A DNA stretch of 64,000 nt from an uncultured Rhodobiaceae bacterium (GTDB taxonomy: Bacteria; Pseudomonadota; Alphaproteobacteria; RS24), in the NCBI GenBank assembly GCA_937907245.1, contig CALCUM010000003.1, forward strand, positions 807,501 through 871,500, in the 5' to 3' direction. The notes below the pieces were generated by a model that searched no databases, was not told the DNA's origin, and saw only the letters and a list, made by a program, of their open reading frames with translations. The position numbers and the translations under genes are program-made. Positions 16,285 through 25,047 of this stretch are shown here, piece after piece (position 1 is the stretch's first letter; every line of letters begins with the position of its first letter).

Positions 16285-18236
16285 GCTCGGTTTTGTCGGT
16301 TGTCGATCAAATCATCGACCACGCTCGGGTCGGCCAGAGTAGATGTGTCGCCCAGATTGGAAAAATCATCCTCGGCAATTTTTCGCAAAATACGACGCAT
16401 GATTTTGCCAGACCGTGTTTTCGGCAAGCCCGGCGCGAACTGCATGAGGTCTGGCGAGGCAATCGGGCCAATTTCTTTACGCACCCATTTCACCAATTCG
16501 GCCTTCAGGGCGTCATCGCCATTTAGCCCCGCGTTCAGTGTGACATAGCAATAAATGCCCTGCCCTTTGATGTCGTGGGGATAGCCCACCACGGCCGCCT
16601 CGGCCACTTGGGGGTGAGACACCAAGGCGCTTTCCACTTCGGCCGTGCCGAGGCGGTGGCCAGAAATATTCAGCACATCGTCGACGCGGCCCGTGATCCA
16701 ATAATAGCCATCTTCATCGCGTCGACAGCCGTCTCCGGTAAAGTAAGTGCCCGGGTATTGAGAAAAATAGGTTTCGATAAAGCGCTTATGATCGCCATAG
16801 ACCGAGCGCATTTGCCCAGGCCAGCTATCGCGAATACACAAGTTGCCAGACGCAGCTCCGGTTAGCTCTTGGCCTTCGGTGTCGACCAAAAGCGGCTGCA
16901 CGCCAAAAAACGGGCGCGTGGCCGAGCCTGGTTTCAATCCTGTGGCGCCGGGCAAAGGCGAAATTAAAATGCCACCAGTTTCGGTTTGCCACCACGTATC
17001 GACAATCGGGCAGCGCTCATCGCCCACCGTGCGGTAATACCAAAGCCAAGCCTCCGGGTTAATCGGCTCGCCTACCGAACCTAAGAGCCGCAAACTAGAG
17101 CGCGATGTAGATTTGACGGGCGCATCGCCCTCGCGCATTAAAGCGCGCAAGGCGGTGGGGGCGGTGTAAAAAATATTCACCTGATGCTTGTCGCAAACCT
17201 GCCAGAAACGAGAATTGTCTGGATAATTCGGCACGCCCTCAAACATCAATGTGGTGGCCCCATTGGCCAAGGGCCCATAGACAATATAAGAGTGACCGGT
17301 CACCCAGCCGACATCGGCGGTGCACCAATAAACCTCACCTTGTTTGTAATCAAAAACATATTCATGCGTCATCGAGGCGTAAACCATATAGCCGCCAGTT
17401 GTGTGCAACACGCCTTTTGGTTTACCGGTCGAGCCGGACGTATAGAGAATGAAAAGCGGGTCTTCGGCGTTCATTTCTTCGGCGGGGCAATCGGCGGAAA
17501 CGTCTGCCTTGGCTTCGTGATACCAAATATCGCGGCCCCCTTGCATGGCCACTTGCGTTTGCGTGCGGGCGACGACCAACACGGTGGAGACATCGGGGCA
17601 TTGCTCGAGAGCGGCGTCTGTATTGGCTTTCAGGGGAATTTTTTTGCCCCCGCGCACACCTTCATCTGCGGTGATGACGCAGGTGCTTTCGCAATCCAAA
17701 ATACGTCCAGCCAGAGCTTCGGGCGAGAAGCCGCCAAACACCACAGAATGCACTGCGCCAATGCGCGCACACGCCAACATGGCGTATGTGGCTTCGGGAA
17801 TCATCGGCATATAAATGGTAACGCGGTCGCCTTTTTGCACGCCGCGCGCTTTCAGCACATTGGCAAAGCGGCACACTTCTTCGTGCAATTGCGAATAGGT
17901 AATTTTGGCATCCTCGGTCGGCTCATCGCCTTCCCAAATAATCGCGGTCTGGTCGCCGCGGGTTGCCAAATGGCGATCGACGCAATTCACGCAAGCATTT
18001 AAAGTCGCGTCTTCGTACCATTTAATCGAGACGTCCGTATTGGAGTAATGGGTGTTTTTGACTTTTGTATAGGGCGTCATCCAATCGATGCGCTTGCCTT
18101 GTTCGCCCCAAAACGCGTTCGGGTCGGCGAGGCTTTGGGCATACATGGCTTCATATTTAGCCGCATCCACATGTGCTTCGGCGGCTAATTTAGCCGGCAC
18201 TTCGAAAATTAAATCATCCAACCCAGATTTAGACAT
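16281..18236 (-). CDS. acs: Acetyl-CoA synthetase
   Basis: A 651-aa AMP-forming ligase, the normal length for Acs. Motifs are [19 protein letters not shown] for ATP/AMP binding, [28 protein letters not shown], and the C-terminal [11 protein letters not shown] containing the lysine that is acetylated to control the enzyme in many bacteria. It activates acetate to acetyl-CoA through acetyl-AMP. ATG 18236 has AGGGAGAG upstream. It may be transcribed with the Rieske gene 66 bases upstream. Confidence 0.97.
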   Translation of the reverse strand: MSKSGLDDLIFEVPAKLAAEAHVDAAKYEAMYAQSLADPNAFWGEQGKRIDWMTPYTKVKNTHYSNTDVSIKWYEDATLNACVNCVDRHLATRGDQTAIIWEGDEPTEDAKITYSQLHEEVCRFANVLKARGVQKGDRVTIYMPMIPEATYAMLACARIGAVHSVVFGGFSPEALAGRILDCESTCVITADEGVRGGKKIPLKANTDAALEQCPDVSTVLVVARTQTQVAMQGGRDIWYHEAKADVSADCPAEEMNAEDPLFILYTSGSTGKPKGVLHTTGGYMVYASMTHEYVFDYKQGEVYWCTADVGWVTGHSYIVYGPLANGATTLMFEGVPNYPDNSRFWQVCDKHQVNIFYTAPTALRALMREGDAPVKSTSRSSLRLLGSVGEPINPEAWLWYYRTVGDERCPIVDTWWQTETGGILISPLPGATGLKPGSATRPFFGVQPLLVDTEGQELTGAASGNLCIRDSWPGQMRSVYGDHKRFIETYFSQYPGTYFTGDGCRRDEDGYYWITGRVDDVLNISGHRLGTAEVESALVSHPQVAEAAVVGYPHDIKGQGIYCYVTLNAGLNGDDALKAELVKWVRKEIGPIASPDLMQFAPGLPKTRSGKIMRRILRKIAEDDFSNLGDTSTLADPSVVDDLIDNRQNRA

Positions 18237-18302
18237 CGCTTCTCTCCCTTGCGTAACAAGGGCCCACTATAAACGCGGCGAAGAGCTTTGGGCAAGCGAG
18301 CG

Positions 18303-18677
18303 TTAGGGGGTGGCTTCCAGCACAATTCTTGGAGCGGCCCCATGCACGCGGATATCTAATTTGGTAAGAGCGTCGCCTTCGCAGGGGCCAGAGGTGCAAA
18401 GCCCCGTGGCATTAAAGCGGGCACCATGCGCGGAACAAATAAGCGTGCTGGCATCTTTGGATAAAAACCGATCCGGAAAGGTCTCAAGCGGCAGACCAAG
18501 ATGGGGACATTTGTTTTCGAAGGCGCGTAAATTCTCGCCGTCGCGCCAGACAATAATATTCAGCAAATCGCCATCGGCCAGCGTCACTTCAAATCCACGC
18601 GCGCCCTGTTCTGGCATTTCGTCCAAGGCGCATATATCGATGGCCCCTGCCGTTGGGGTCGATTTAGGGTTGGGCAT
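18303..18677 (-). CDS. Rieske [2Fe-2S] domain protein
   Basis: A 124-aa protein that is little more than one Rieske domain. The cluster ligands are in CPHLGLPL and CSAHGARF, the CxH...CxxH pattern. There is no signal peptide, so it is probably a cytoplasmic ferredoxin-like electron carrier such as those of dioxygenase or nitrite-reductase systems. I use the ATG at 18677, which overlaps the end of the EVE gene by 14 bases. Its partner is not obvious from the neighbours. Confidence 0.85.
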   Translation of the reverse strand: MPNPKSTPTAGAIDICALDEMPEQGARGFEVTLADGDLLNIIVWRDGENLRAFENKCPHLGLPLETFPDRFLSKDASTLICSAHGARFNATGLCTSGPCEGDALTKLDIRVHGAAPRIVLEATP

Positions 18678-19122
18678 TTTCCGCCACATTGGCCTTGGTG
18701 CGTTTGGGGTCGAGGCCGGACATTTTGCAAACAAACTTCCATTCGCTAGCCGTCACGGGCTGCACAGAAAGGCGCGAGTTATTCACCAACACCATGTTTT
18801 CTAATTTCGGCTCGGCCTTAATTTCAGCCAGAGTGGTTTGATACGATGCCGTCTCTAGGGCCTGAATATCGACCATTCCAAATCGCCCTTTCGGGTCGGT
18901 ATGGTCAGGGTAATGGGTTTTGATAATCTCGACCGTGCCGACAATGCATTTTTCATTCACCGAATGATAAAAGAAACCTCTATCGCCAAGTTGCATTTGC
19001 TTCATGTTCTTATTGGCGAGGAAATTTCGCACGCCGTCCCAGGGCTCCCCCTTGGTTCCGCGCGCAATCTGGTCGGCCCAGCCCCATGTGTTGGGTTCAG
19101 ATTTAAACAACCAAAAAGCCAT
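18664..19122 (-). CDS. EVE-domain protein
   Basis: A 152-aa single-domain protein with the characteristic start MAFWLFKSEPNTWGWADQ, then WDGVRNFLANKNM and LGDRGFFYHS. EVE/PUA-like domains bind modified bases in nucleic acids; the housekeeping bacterial version is of uncertain role. ATG 19122 is preceded by AGGA six bases upstream, better than a start at 19152. It belongs to the gpsA-yciI-EVE run seen in many alphaproteobacteria. Confidence 0.9.
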   Translation of the reverse strand: MAFWLFKSEPNTWGWADQIARGTKGEPWDGVRNFLANKNMKQMQLGDRGFFYHSVNEKCIVGTVEIIKTHYPDHTDPKGRFGMVDIQALETASYQTTLAEIKAEPKLENMVLVNNSRLSVQPVTASEWKFVCKMSGLDPKRTKANVAENAQP

Positions 19123-19162
19123 AGTTTTTCCTGACGCTATTCTAGGGTCCACATTTTAGGGT

Positions 19163-19456
19163 TTATGCGTTCGGGTCGGCCAAGCCGCCGATGAGGTGTT
19201 TCCAAGCAAAAACCTCGACGCTCTCGAACAGCCCGGCTTTATTATAAGGGTCATTGGCGGCAAAGGCCTCGGCTTCCGCGCGGCTGGCCACATCTAAAAT
19301 CAGCAGTGTGCCAATCATCGTCTCGCCATCCTCGGCCACAAACGGGCCGGCGGTTTTCACGCTCGGGTCGGCCAATACATAAGTCACATGGTCGGGGCGG
19401 TTTTCCATCCGCACATCGACATGGTTTGGTTTGTCTTTACAAATCACACAATACAT
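19163..19456 (-). CDS. YciI-family protein
   Basis: A 97-aa protein of the YciI/DUF1330-like ferredoxin-fold family: MYCVICKDKPN start, a DHVTYVL core with a conserved His-Asp type site, and FAANDPYNKAGLFESVEVFAWKH near the end. Members are small dimers of uncertain enzymatic role. AAGGAG lies seven bases before the ATG. The spacer after its stop carries a weak two-unit 14-bp repeat (19142-19168). Confidence 0.85.
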   Translation of the reverse strand: MYCVICKDKPNHVDVRMENRPDHVTYVLADPSVKTAGPFVAEDGETMIGTLLILDVASRAEAEAFAANDPYNKAGLFESVEVFAWKHLIGGLADPNA

Positions 19457-19518
19457 TTCGGTCTCCTTTGGGCGGCTTGTCTGAATGGCCGCGGAATTTA
19501 TTTTGGCTTTCGTCGCGG

Positions 19519-20580
19519 TTAGTCAACTTCTGCCGTGAAGGGGCGAGCCATTAAAGTTTGAATGGCTGCATCGGTCTCAAGGGCGCCAGATAGAACCGCA
19601 TCGACGGCGGCACAAATGGGCAAGTCTAGGTCGTGGCGCGCGGCCAAGGCGATAACGGCTTGGGCACTCATGGCACCTTCTGATACCGAACTTCGCTGTG
19701 CCAGAACCTGCGCCGCACTGGCGCCTTCGCCCAGCGCACGGCCGAGCGAGAAATTGCGCGAGGTGTCGCTCGAGCAAGTTAAAATAAGATCTCCCAAACC
19801 CGAAAGGCCGCTCAGGGTTTCTGGCTTGGCGCCAAGCGCGGTGCCGAGGCGTTGCATCTCCACAAAGCCGCGTGCCGTGATGGCCGCCCGCGCACTTTCG
19901 CCAAGTTGTTTGCCCGCCACGATACCGCAGGCGATGGCCAATACGTTTTTAAGGGCGCCACCAATTTCTGCGCCAATGACATCGCCCGACAAATAGGGCC
20001 GAAAGCCAGCTGAGCCGATTTGTTCGCAAAGATAAGCGCCGCGTTCGGGATCTGTGCAAGCCAGCGTTACCGCCGTGGGCAGGCCGCGCGCCACATCGGC
20101 AGCAAAACTGGGGCCCGATAAAACCGCGATTTGTTTTTCGTCGATATAATCACTGGCGACATCCGACATGAATTTCAAACTGTCGCGCTCCACCCCTTTG
20201 GCGCACAGCACGAGGCTCGCGTCTGGCTTCAACAGCGGCGCAATGTCGGCGATGACGCCGCGGGCAAATTGTGCCGGCACCACCATCAGCACAATATCGC
20301 TATCGGCCAAGTCGGCGAGCGCCGTGGTGGCGACAATGGTTTTGGGCAAAGGCAGGCCCGGCAAAAACTCTTTGTTTTCGTGCTGCGTATTAATGGCGCC
20401 GACGGTGCTACTTTCATGGGCCCATAATTTAACTTGCGCCTCGTTAACTTGTGGTTCGGGCGCCTCAGCGCGCCGGTTGGCCAGAGTAACAGCCAAGGCG
20501 GTGCCCCAAGCGCCAGCGCCCAAAACAGCGGCCTGAGCGGGCTGGGCTGGAGCGTGTTTTGTTTGTTGTGCGTCCGCCAT
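19519..20580 (-). CDS. gpsA: Glycerol-3-phosphate dehydrogenase [NAD(P)+]
   Basis: A 353-aa protein with the N-terminal Rossmann motif VLGAGAWGTALAVTLA, the VLSGPSFAADVARGLPTA segment, and the catalytic Lys region IGGALKNVLAIACGI. It reduces dihydroxyacetone phosphate to sn-glycerol 3-phosphate for phospholipid synthesis. ATG 20580 has GGAG six bases upstream; an earlier ATG at 20595 lacks this. In many relatives gpsA directly follows tsaD; here a TetR gene and a mini-ORF lie between them. Confidence 0.95.
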   Translation of the reverse strand: MADAQQTKHAPAQPAQAAVLGAGAWGTALAVTLANRRAEAPEPQVNEAQVKLWAHESSTVGAINTQHENKEFLPGLPLPKTIVATTALADLADSDIVLMVVPAQFARGVIADIAPLLKPDASLVLCAKGVERDSLKFMSDVASDYIDEKQIAVLSGPSFAADVARGLPTAVTLACTDPERGAYLCEQIGSAGFRPYLSGDVIGAEIGGALKNVLAIACGIVAGKQLGESARAAITARGFVEMQRLGTALGAKPETLSGLSGLGDLILTCSSDTSRNFSLGRALGEGASAAQVLAQRSSVSEGAMSAQAVIALAARHDLDLPICAAVDAVLSGALETDAAIQTLMARPFTAEVD

Positions 20581-20767
20581 GCAGGTCTCCATCAAATGGG
20601 CAGCTCTTTGCGCGAGCTTATTGGATAGGTTTTACCCCTCTGGTCATAACCTTTTGGCCTTCTGGGCGCAAGTTTTGCACATATATTCGGCTCAATTTTG
20701 GCTGACTGCTGGGTGACGAATGAATATTTTGTTGATTATTCAGCCCCAGACAGGTAAGGTTTTCTTC

Positions 20768-21418
20768 ATGTCTGAAGCAGATCTCATTCGGGAAAAGATA
20801 ATTGTAGCGGCGCGAGAGCGTTTCGCTCATTACGGATATCCCAAAACCACCATCGCCGAATTGGCCGAAGATTGCGCCATGTCTTCTGGCAATATCTATC
20901 GGTTTTTTAAAGGTAAAATTGATATTGCGGTGGAGATTGCACGGCGCGAAGCCTTATCGGCAGTTGAGGTTCTGGAGAGTGTTTTGGCGTGTCCGTATCG
21001 CAGCTCTCGCCAGCGCTTAGAAGAAGTTATTTTCGCTGATTTACGCCATACCTATCACATGCTGGAAAACCAGCCCAAGACGGTGGAATTGGCACAAACG
21101 GTGGTAGCTGAACGCCCACAATTCCAAATCGAAAGCCTGCGCCGAGAGCGCCGGCTTTTCCAGCGTATCTTGCACGAAGGCGCGGCCAGTGGTGAATTTA
21201 CAATTGACAGCCTGCCTGCCACAACCATCGCTCTGCACGCGCTGACCCTCAAATATCGCTACCCTCAAGTATTCACGAAGCAGTCTTTGGAAGAACTGGA
21301 GCGCGAGTTGGCGCAGGTTTTGAGCCTCGTCATGCGAGGGCTTGTCGTTCCCCAAGAAGGGGCGCCAGTGCCGGCCACGAAAATTCCCGAAGAAGATACA
21401 TCTTTAACGCTTCGATAA
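20768..21418 (+). CDS. TetR/AcrR-family transcriptional regulator
   Basis: A 216-aa regulator with an N-terminal helix-turn-helix (about 5-50): IREKIIVAARERFAHYGY, then TTIAELAEDCAMSSGNIYRFF. The C-terminal ligand domain is helical. Start ATG 20768 is preferred because the TetR domain begins directly after it and AAGG lies upstream; an in-frame ATG at 20720 would add 16 unlikely residues. It diverges from gpsA and sits between gpsA and tsaD, genes usually adjacent, so it may be an insertion in this lineage. Its target is unknown. Confidence 0.88.
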   Translation: MSEADLIREKIIVAARERFAHYGYPKTTIAELAEDCAMSSGNIYRFFKGKIDIAVEIARREALSAVEVLESVLACPYRSSRQRLEEVIFADLRHTYHMLENQPKTVELAQTVVAERPQFQIESLRRERRLFQRILHEGAASGEFTIDSLPATTIALHALTLKYRYPQVFTKQSLEELERELAQVLSLVMRGLVVPQEGAPVPATKIPEEDTSLTLR

Positions 21419-21583
21419 GCGCTTTTTTGGCAAAAACCAATCTCACAAAATAAAAAAACCTTCTGTTTTTAGCAGAAAGCTTGGCCTGCTCGAGCGTAGG
21501 ATGTAAAATAACCAATTAAAATCAATAGGTTACGCATTATCAGGCGGTTATGTAAAAATAATGAATAATATTGAAAATATTCA

Positions 21584-21614
21584 TTGTTTTTTGTTTCGAG
21601 GTGCGCTATATAAT
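21584..21614 (+). promoter_or_regulatory. Candidate sigma-70-type promoter for the 42-codon mini-ORF
   Basis: TTGTTT (21584-21589) is separated by 17 bases from TATATA within TATATAAT (21607-21614), in a clearly AT-rich stretch after the TetR gene. It lies about 60 bases before the mini-ORF start. The -35 is imperfect and no start site is known. Confidence 0.4.
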
Positions 21615-21676
21615 ACTTGTAGAGACGGAAAAGAAGACCGCTTCCGTTAAATGTTAATGAGACCAAAAGAGAGAGC

Positions 21677-21805
21677 ATGATTATGACACGTACATTCACA
21701 ACCATCCGCCGCATCACTTCTGTTCCGGCTTTGGCATCTGCAGTTTTGGCGCTTTATGGTGTGGCTTTGATCACCCATTCTGTAGCCGGCATCGCAATCG
21801 TTTAA
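21677..21805 (+). CDS. Putative 42-aa single-pass membrane protein
   Basis: A short ORF starting ATGATTATGACACG after an AGAGAGAG purine run. The product has a basic start with a TIRRIT segment, then one hydrophobic helix (about residues 16-42) rich in Ala, Val and Leu: VPALASAVLALYGVALI. It has no Cys and no clear cleavage site. A candidate promoter lies upstream and a strong terminator about 100 bases downstream, so it looks like a complete one-gene unit. I do not recognise a family; a second in-frame ATG at 21683 is possible. Confidence 0.55.
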   Translation: MIMTRTFTTIRRITSVPALASAVLALYGVALITHSVAGIAIV

Positions 21806-21901
21806 CGGCCTCCTCCCGGCCTTCCACGAATTTTGCGACACAAGCGAATAAAGACTTTCTCCCAAAGACTTTATTCTGGCCTTTTCTAAAGGCCAAAAAC
21901 G

Positions 21902-21937
21902 GCTCCGATGGTCCTCCCCCATCGGAGCTATTTTTTT
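21902..21937 (+). terminator. Strong rho-independent terminator after the mini-ORF
   Basis: A perfect ten-base stem, GCTCCGATGG with CCATCGGAGC, and a seven-base loop are followed by TATTTTTTT. It is among the clearest terminators in the window and ends the plus-strand mini-ORF transcript. A smaller GGCCTTTtctAAAGGCC hairpin lies just before it. Confidence 0.88.
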
Positions 21938-21950
21938 GTCTTCTATGTGG

Positions 21951-22022
21951 CTTTATCCCAGGCGCTATTTAAGGCGCTATTTAAGGCGCTATTTAAGACG
22001 CTATCTGAGGCGTTATCTAAGC
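21951..22022 (-). repeat. Six-unit, 12-bp tandem array containing the tsaD stop codon
   Basis: On the plus strand the units read CTTTATCCCAGG, two copies of CGCTATTTAAGG, CGCTATTTAAGA, CGCTATCTGAGG and CGTTATCTAAGC, from 21951 to 22022. The last contains the tsaD stop (CTA at 22017-22019, TAG on the minus strand). Because units are 12 bases, the array stays in the tsaD frame and gives further in-frame TAA codons after the true stop. Confidence 0.92.
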
Positions 22023-23147
22023 GGATACATCGGCAAGCGGCCAGCGCGCCTGCGCCGGTGTGGCCATGGCATCTACTATGGGCTCGGCACCAGCCATTCG
22101 TTCGGCGCCAGCCATTCGCTCGGCGCCAGCCCATGCAATCATCGCAGCATTATCCGTACATAAAGCCGGTGGTGGCGCGCACAGCGAATAGCCCTGCGCG
22201 CCCGCCTCGGTTTCCAGCCGCGCGCGCAGAGCCTGATTGGCCGCCACGCCGCCAGCCACCACAAGCGGCACTTCGCCCGATAGATTATGTAACATCCGAA
22301 AAACCTGCATGGCATTTCGCGTGCGGTCGGCCAAACAATCCATCACCGCCGCTTGAAAGCTCGCCGCTAAATCGCTGACATGGCCATCATTGAGCGGCGC
22401 CAATTTATCGGCTTTCTGGCGTAGGGCCGTTTTCAACCCCGAGAAAGAAAACTCACAAGCCAGTTCGGCCCCCGACCCCGTATCCAGATTATGTCGGTCA
22501 ATCAGAGGGCGCGGCAAGGGATAGGCCTCTGGGTTGCCTTTTTTGGCCCAGCGCTCAATCTCCGGGCCACCCGGATAGCCAAGCGATAAAAGTTTAGCCG
22601 CTTTGTCGAAAGCCTCCCCTACGGCATCGTCCATCGTGCTGCCCAATTCTTGATATTGGCCCAGCCCCGTCACCCCCAGTAATTGGCAATGGCCACCCGA
22701 TACCAGCAATAATAAATAGGGAAACGCGACCGCTTGGGTCATCCGCACAGTCAGCGCATGGCCTTCCAAATGATTAATGCCGATGAATGGTTTATTGGCG
22801 GCAAGGGCCAAAGCTTTGCCCATGGTCAGCCCAATCAACACACCGCCGATGAGCCCCGGCCCTGCCGTTGCCGCTACGCCATCTAAATCGTCGAGCGTTA
22901 CCTCGGCTTGTGTGAGGGCCTGTTGGACCAAGCGATCCATATGGGTAATATGGGCGCGGGCCGCAATTTCAGGCACCACGCCGCCATAGGGGGCGTGCAG
23001 GTCAATTTGGCTCAAGACTTGGTTGGATAATATGTCGCCCGGCCCCGCCAGTTGGCCTGCCTCATCAAGGGTCAGGCGCACCACGGCGGCCGCGGTTTCA
23101 TCGCAGCTCGATTCTAACCCTAAAACACTTATTTGGCGTGTGCTCAT
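22017..23147 (-). CDS. tsaD: tRNA N6-adenosine threonylcarbamoyltransferase
   Basis: A 376-aa ASKHA-fold protein. It has the N-terminal [15 protein letters not shown], the metal-binding HLEGH (126-130), [11 protein letters not shown] and [13 protein letters not shown]. With TsaB, TsaE and TsaC it forms t6A37 in tRNAs reading ANN codons. The C-terminus is unusual: a short AGAER/AGAEP repeat (encoded at 22084-22136) extends it beyond the conserved core, and the stop codon lies in a 12-bp tandem array. It diverges from hemC. Confidence 0.95.
   Translation of the reverse strand: MSTRQISVLGLESSCDETAAAVVRLTLDEAGQLAGPGDILSNQVLSQIDLHAPYGGVVPEIAARAHITHMDRLVQQALTQAEVTLDDLDGVAATAGPGLIGGVLIGLTMGKALALAANKPFIGINHLEGHALTVRMTQAVAFPYLLLLVSGGHCQLLGVTGLGQYQELGSTMDDAVGEAFDKAAKLLSLGYPGGPEIERWAKKGNPEAYPLPRPLIDRHNLDTGSGAELACEFSFSGLKTALRQKADKLAPLNDGHVSDLAASFQAAVMDCLADRTRNAMQVFRMLHNLSGEVPLVVAGGVAANQALRARLETEAGAQGYSLCAPPPALCTDNAAMIAWAGAERMAGAERMAGAEPIVDAMATPAQARWPLADVSA
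22084..22136 (-). repeat. In-frame 18-bp tandem repeat inside the tsaD 3' region
   Basis: Three near-identical units on the plus strand start TCGGCACCAGCC, TCGGCGCCAGCC and TCGGCGCCAGCC at 22084, 22102 and 22120. They encode [12 protein letters not shown] and AGAEPI in TsaD, after the conserved fold, so the gene tolerates them. Confidence 0.85.
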
Positions 23148-23259
23148 GCAATCCCTCTATACATTTAAGCCGAATAAATTATGGTCAGCCAGCAACCATG
23201 GCTCTATATATACCCACTATAGAACGTCATTCGCCCCAACGATAGAAGTAACCCAATCG

Positions 23260-24222
23260 ATGAACCGCCAAAGGACTGACACCGTGGAGACTGCCGACCC
23301 CCAGCGCCAGATAAAACTTGGCACGCGCGCGTCGCCCTTGGCTCTGTGTCAAAGCGAAATGGTCGCGCACGCTTTAACCCAAGCACATGGTTGGGCCCAT
23401 GGCACGATTGAGCTCGAAACAATCATCACCAAAGGCGATACCAACCTAGACCGCAAGCTTGCCGAGATTGGCGGCAAAGGACTGTTCACCGAAGAACTGG
23501 AAGCGGGCTTGCGGGACACCTCGCTCGATCTTGCGGTGCATTCGTTAAAAGATTTACCCACGGTCAGCCCCGCAGGCTTAACCCTTGGCGCTATTTTACC
23601 CCGCGAAGATGCGCGCGATGTTTTGGTGCCCCGCGCGGGTCTGGCTTTCAAAAGCCTTGAAGATTTGCCGAAAGGCGCGCGCCTTGGCACGGCCTCTTTG
23701 CGCCGTGGAGCCCAGCTTTTGGCGGCCCGTCCCGACCTCCATATCGAACCCTTGCGCGGCAATGTTGGCACGCGCATGCAACGCCTAGAGACGCAAGACC
23801 TCCACGCCACTTTACTGGCTGCCGCTGGGCTTAACCGTCTGGCGTTAACGCCCGATGCGGCCTTGGCGCTCGACCCAAAACAAATTGTGCCAGCCGCCGG
23901 ACAAGGCGCTTTGGCCGTGCAATGTCGTAGCGACGACACCCAAATGTTGGCTTGGTTGCGCGCTTTGCATTGCGCCGATACGGCAGATTGTGTGGCCGCG
24001 GAGCGCAGTTTCCTAAATGCCCTAGATGGCTCGTGCCGCACCCCCATCGCGGCTTATGCCACTTTGGATGATGACACGATATCTCTGCATGGGCGCCTGC
24101 TCCGCGAAGATGGGCAAGAGGCCGTGGAAGGGATAAGCACTGGCCCCCGCCAAGATGCGATTGCCATGGGCCAAGCCTTGGCGGCTCAATTGCGCGATCA
24201 AGCCCCTCATCTGGTGAGCTGA
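23260..24222 (+). CDS. hemC: Hydroxymethylbilane synthase (porphobilinogen deaminase)
   Basis: A 320-aa enzyme with KLGTRASPLALCQS near the start, TKGDTNLDRKLAEIGGKGLF, LAVHSLKDLPT, and the cofactor-binding Cys in LDGSCRTPIAAY. It joins four porphobilinogens to hydroxymethylbilane in heme synthesis, using its covalent dipyrromethane. ATG 23260 is used; a GTG at 23284 has AAGGA eight bases upstream and is a good alternative. The frame open upstream overlaps tsaD and is not coding. It diverges from tsaD and overlaps hemD by one base. Confidence 0.95.
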   Translation: MNRQRTDTVETADPQRQIKLGTRASPLALCQSEMVAHALTQAHGWAHGTIELETIITKGDTNLDRKLAEIGGKGLFTEELEAGLRDTSLDLAVHSLKDLPTVSPAGLTLGAILPREDARDVLVPRAGLAFKSLEDLPKGARLGTASLRRGAQLLAARPDLHIEPLRGNVGTRMQRLETQDLHATLLAAAGLNRLALTPDAALALDPKQIVPAAGQGALAVQCRSDDTQMLAWLRALHCADTADCVAAERSFLNALDGSCRTPIAAYATLDDDTISLHGRLLREDGQEAVEGISTGPRQDAIAMGQALAAQLRDQAPHLVS

Positions 24223-24983
24223 TGCGCCTTTTGGTGACCCGCCCCGCTGCAGATGCTGTTCCCCTCGCAGAGCAATTAGCCGCTCTAGGCCATGATATTA
24301 TTATCTCTCCGGTCATTCATATTGAAGCCAATGACACGCCGCTACCCGAACCAGAAAGCGTGCAGGCTTTGGTTTTCACCAGCGCCAATGGCGTCCGTGC
24401 GATGGCCGCGCGGTTTGCCGATAAACGCGATTATGACCTCTGGGCCAAGAAGCCTGCCTATGCCGTGGGGCCGCAAACATGCGCCGCGCTGGCCAAGCTT
24501 CATTGGCCACGGGTTCACCAAGCCGCGGGGGATGTGGAAAGTCTCGCGGCTACCCTTAAGGAGAGTTTCGGGGGCACGCATATTTTGCATATCGCGGGGC
24601 GTCATCAGGCGGGCAATCTTGCGGGCCTTCTCAGCCAAACTTCGGTCTCGTTAGAGAAAGCCGTTTTATATCAAGCGGAGGCGGCGGAGGCGCTCACGCC
24701 TTTGGCCGAAGCCGCCTTAACCGACGAGGAAGCACCGCTTGATGCGGTGTTGTTATATTCCAAGCGCAGCGCGAAAATCTTCGTGTCTCTATGTAGGGCG
24801 CAATATAGGGCGCAACATAGAGCGCAACATAGAGCGCAAATATCAGACCTCGGCACGTCGAAGCCAACCGCCTATTGTTTGTCGGCCCCAATCGCCGACC
24901 AAATGCAGCTTGCTGGGTTTCCGGTTCGCACGGCGGCCACGCCCGACCATGAGGGCATGCTGCAATTGATCGCTACGGCATAA
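24222..24983 (+). CDS. hemD: Uroporphyrinogen-III synthase
   Basis: A 253-aa protein with the weakly conserved HemD layout: MRLLVTRPAADAVPLAEQL start, ALVFTSANGVRAM, YAVGPQTCAAL and a late YCLSAPIADQMQLAGF. It closes hydroxymethylbilane to uroporphyrinogen III. The start overlaps the hemC stop (TGATG). An in-frame 12-bp repeat (24794-24841) inserts RAQY/RAQH copies at about residues 192-207, in a surface region expected to tolerate length change. Confidence 0.9.
   Translation: MRLLVTRPAADAVPLAEQLAALGHDIIISPVIHIEANDTPLPEPESVQALVFTSANGVRAMAARFADKRDYDLWAKKPAYAVGPQTCAALAKLHWPRVHQAAGDVESLAATLKESFGGTHILHIAGRHQAGNLAGLLSQTSVSLEKAVLYQAEAAEALTPLAEAALTDEEAPLDAVLLYSKRSAKIFVSLCRAQYRAQHRAQHRAQISDLGTSKPTAYCLSAPIADQMQLAGFPVRTAATPDHEGMLQLIATA
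24794..24841 (+). repeat. In-frame four-unit 12-bp repeat inside hemD
   Basis: Units TAGGGCGCAATA, TAGGGCGCAACA, TAGAGCGCAACA and TAGAGCGCAAAT follow directly. Read in the hemD frame (offset by one base) they encode RAQYRAQHRAQHRAQI, avoiding the TAG triplets. Unit length of 12 preserves frame. Confidence 0.9.
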
Positions 24984-25047
24984 GTTGGCAAGCGAATGTG
25001 GGCTTACAATTATTGCCAAGACCACCAAACAAACGCATAATTTCGCA

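Noticed and set aside
17184-18002. Long plus-strand ORF (272 codons) opposite acs
   Set aside because: It is fully antisense to the strongly conserved acs frame, its product has no recognisable features, and it is rich in His/Gly/Ala as expected of a complement of coding sequence.
21908-22378. Plus-strand ORF through the tsaD stop array, with repeated ALFKALF segments
   Set aside because: It is produced by the 12-bp array and the antisense of tsaD; it starts inside a terminator hairpin.
23023-23259. Upstream extension of the hemC frame
   Set aside because: It is antisense to the tsaD start region and shares no HemC features; HemC begins close to KLGTRAS.
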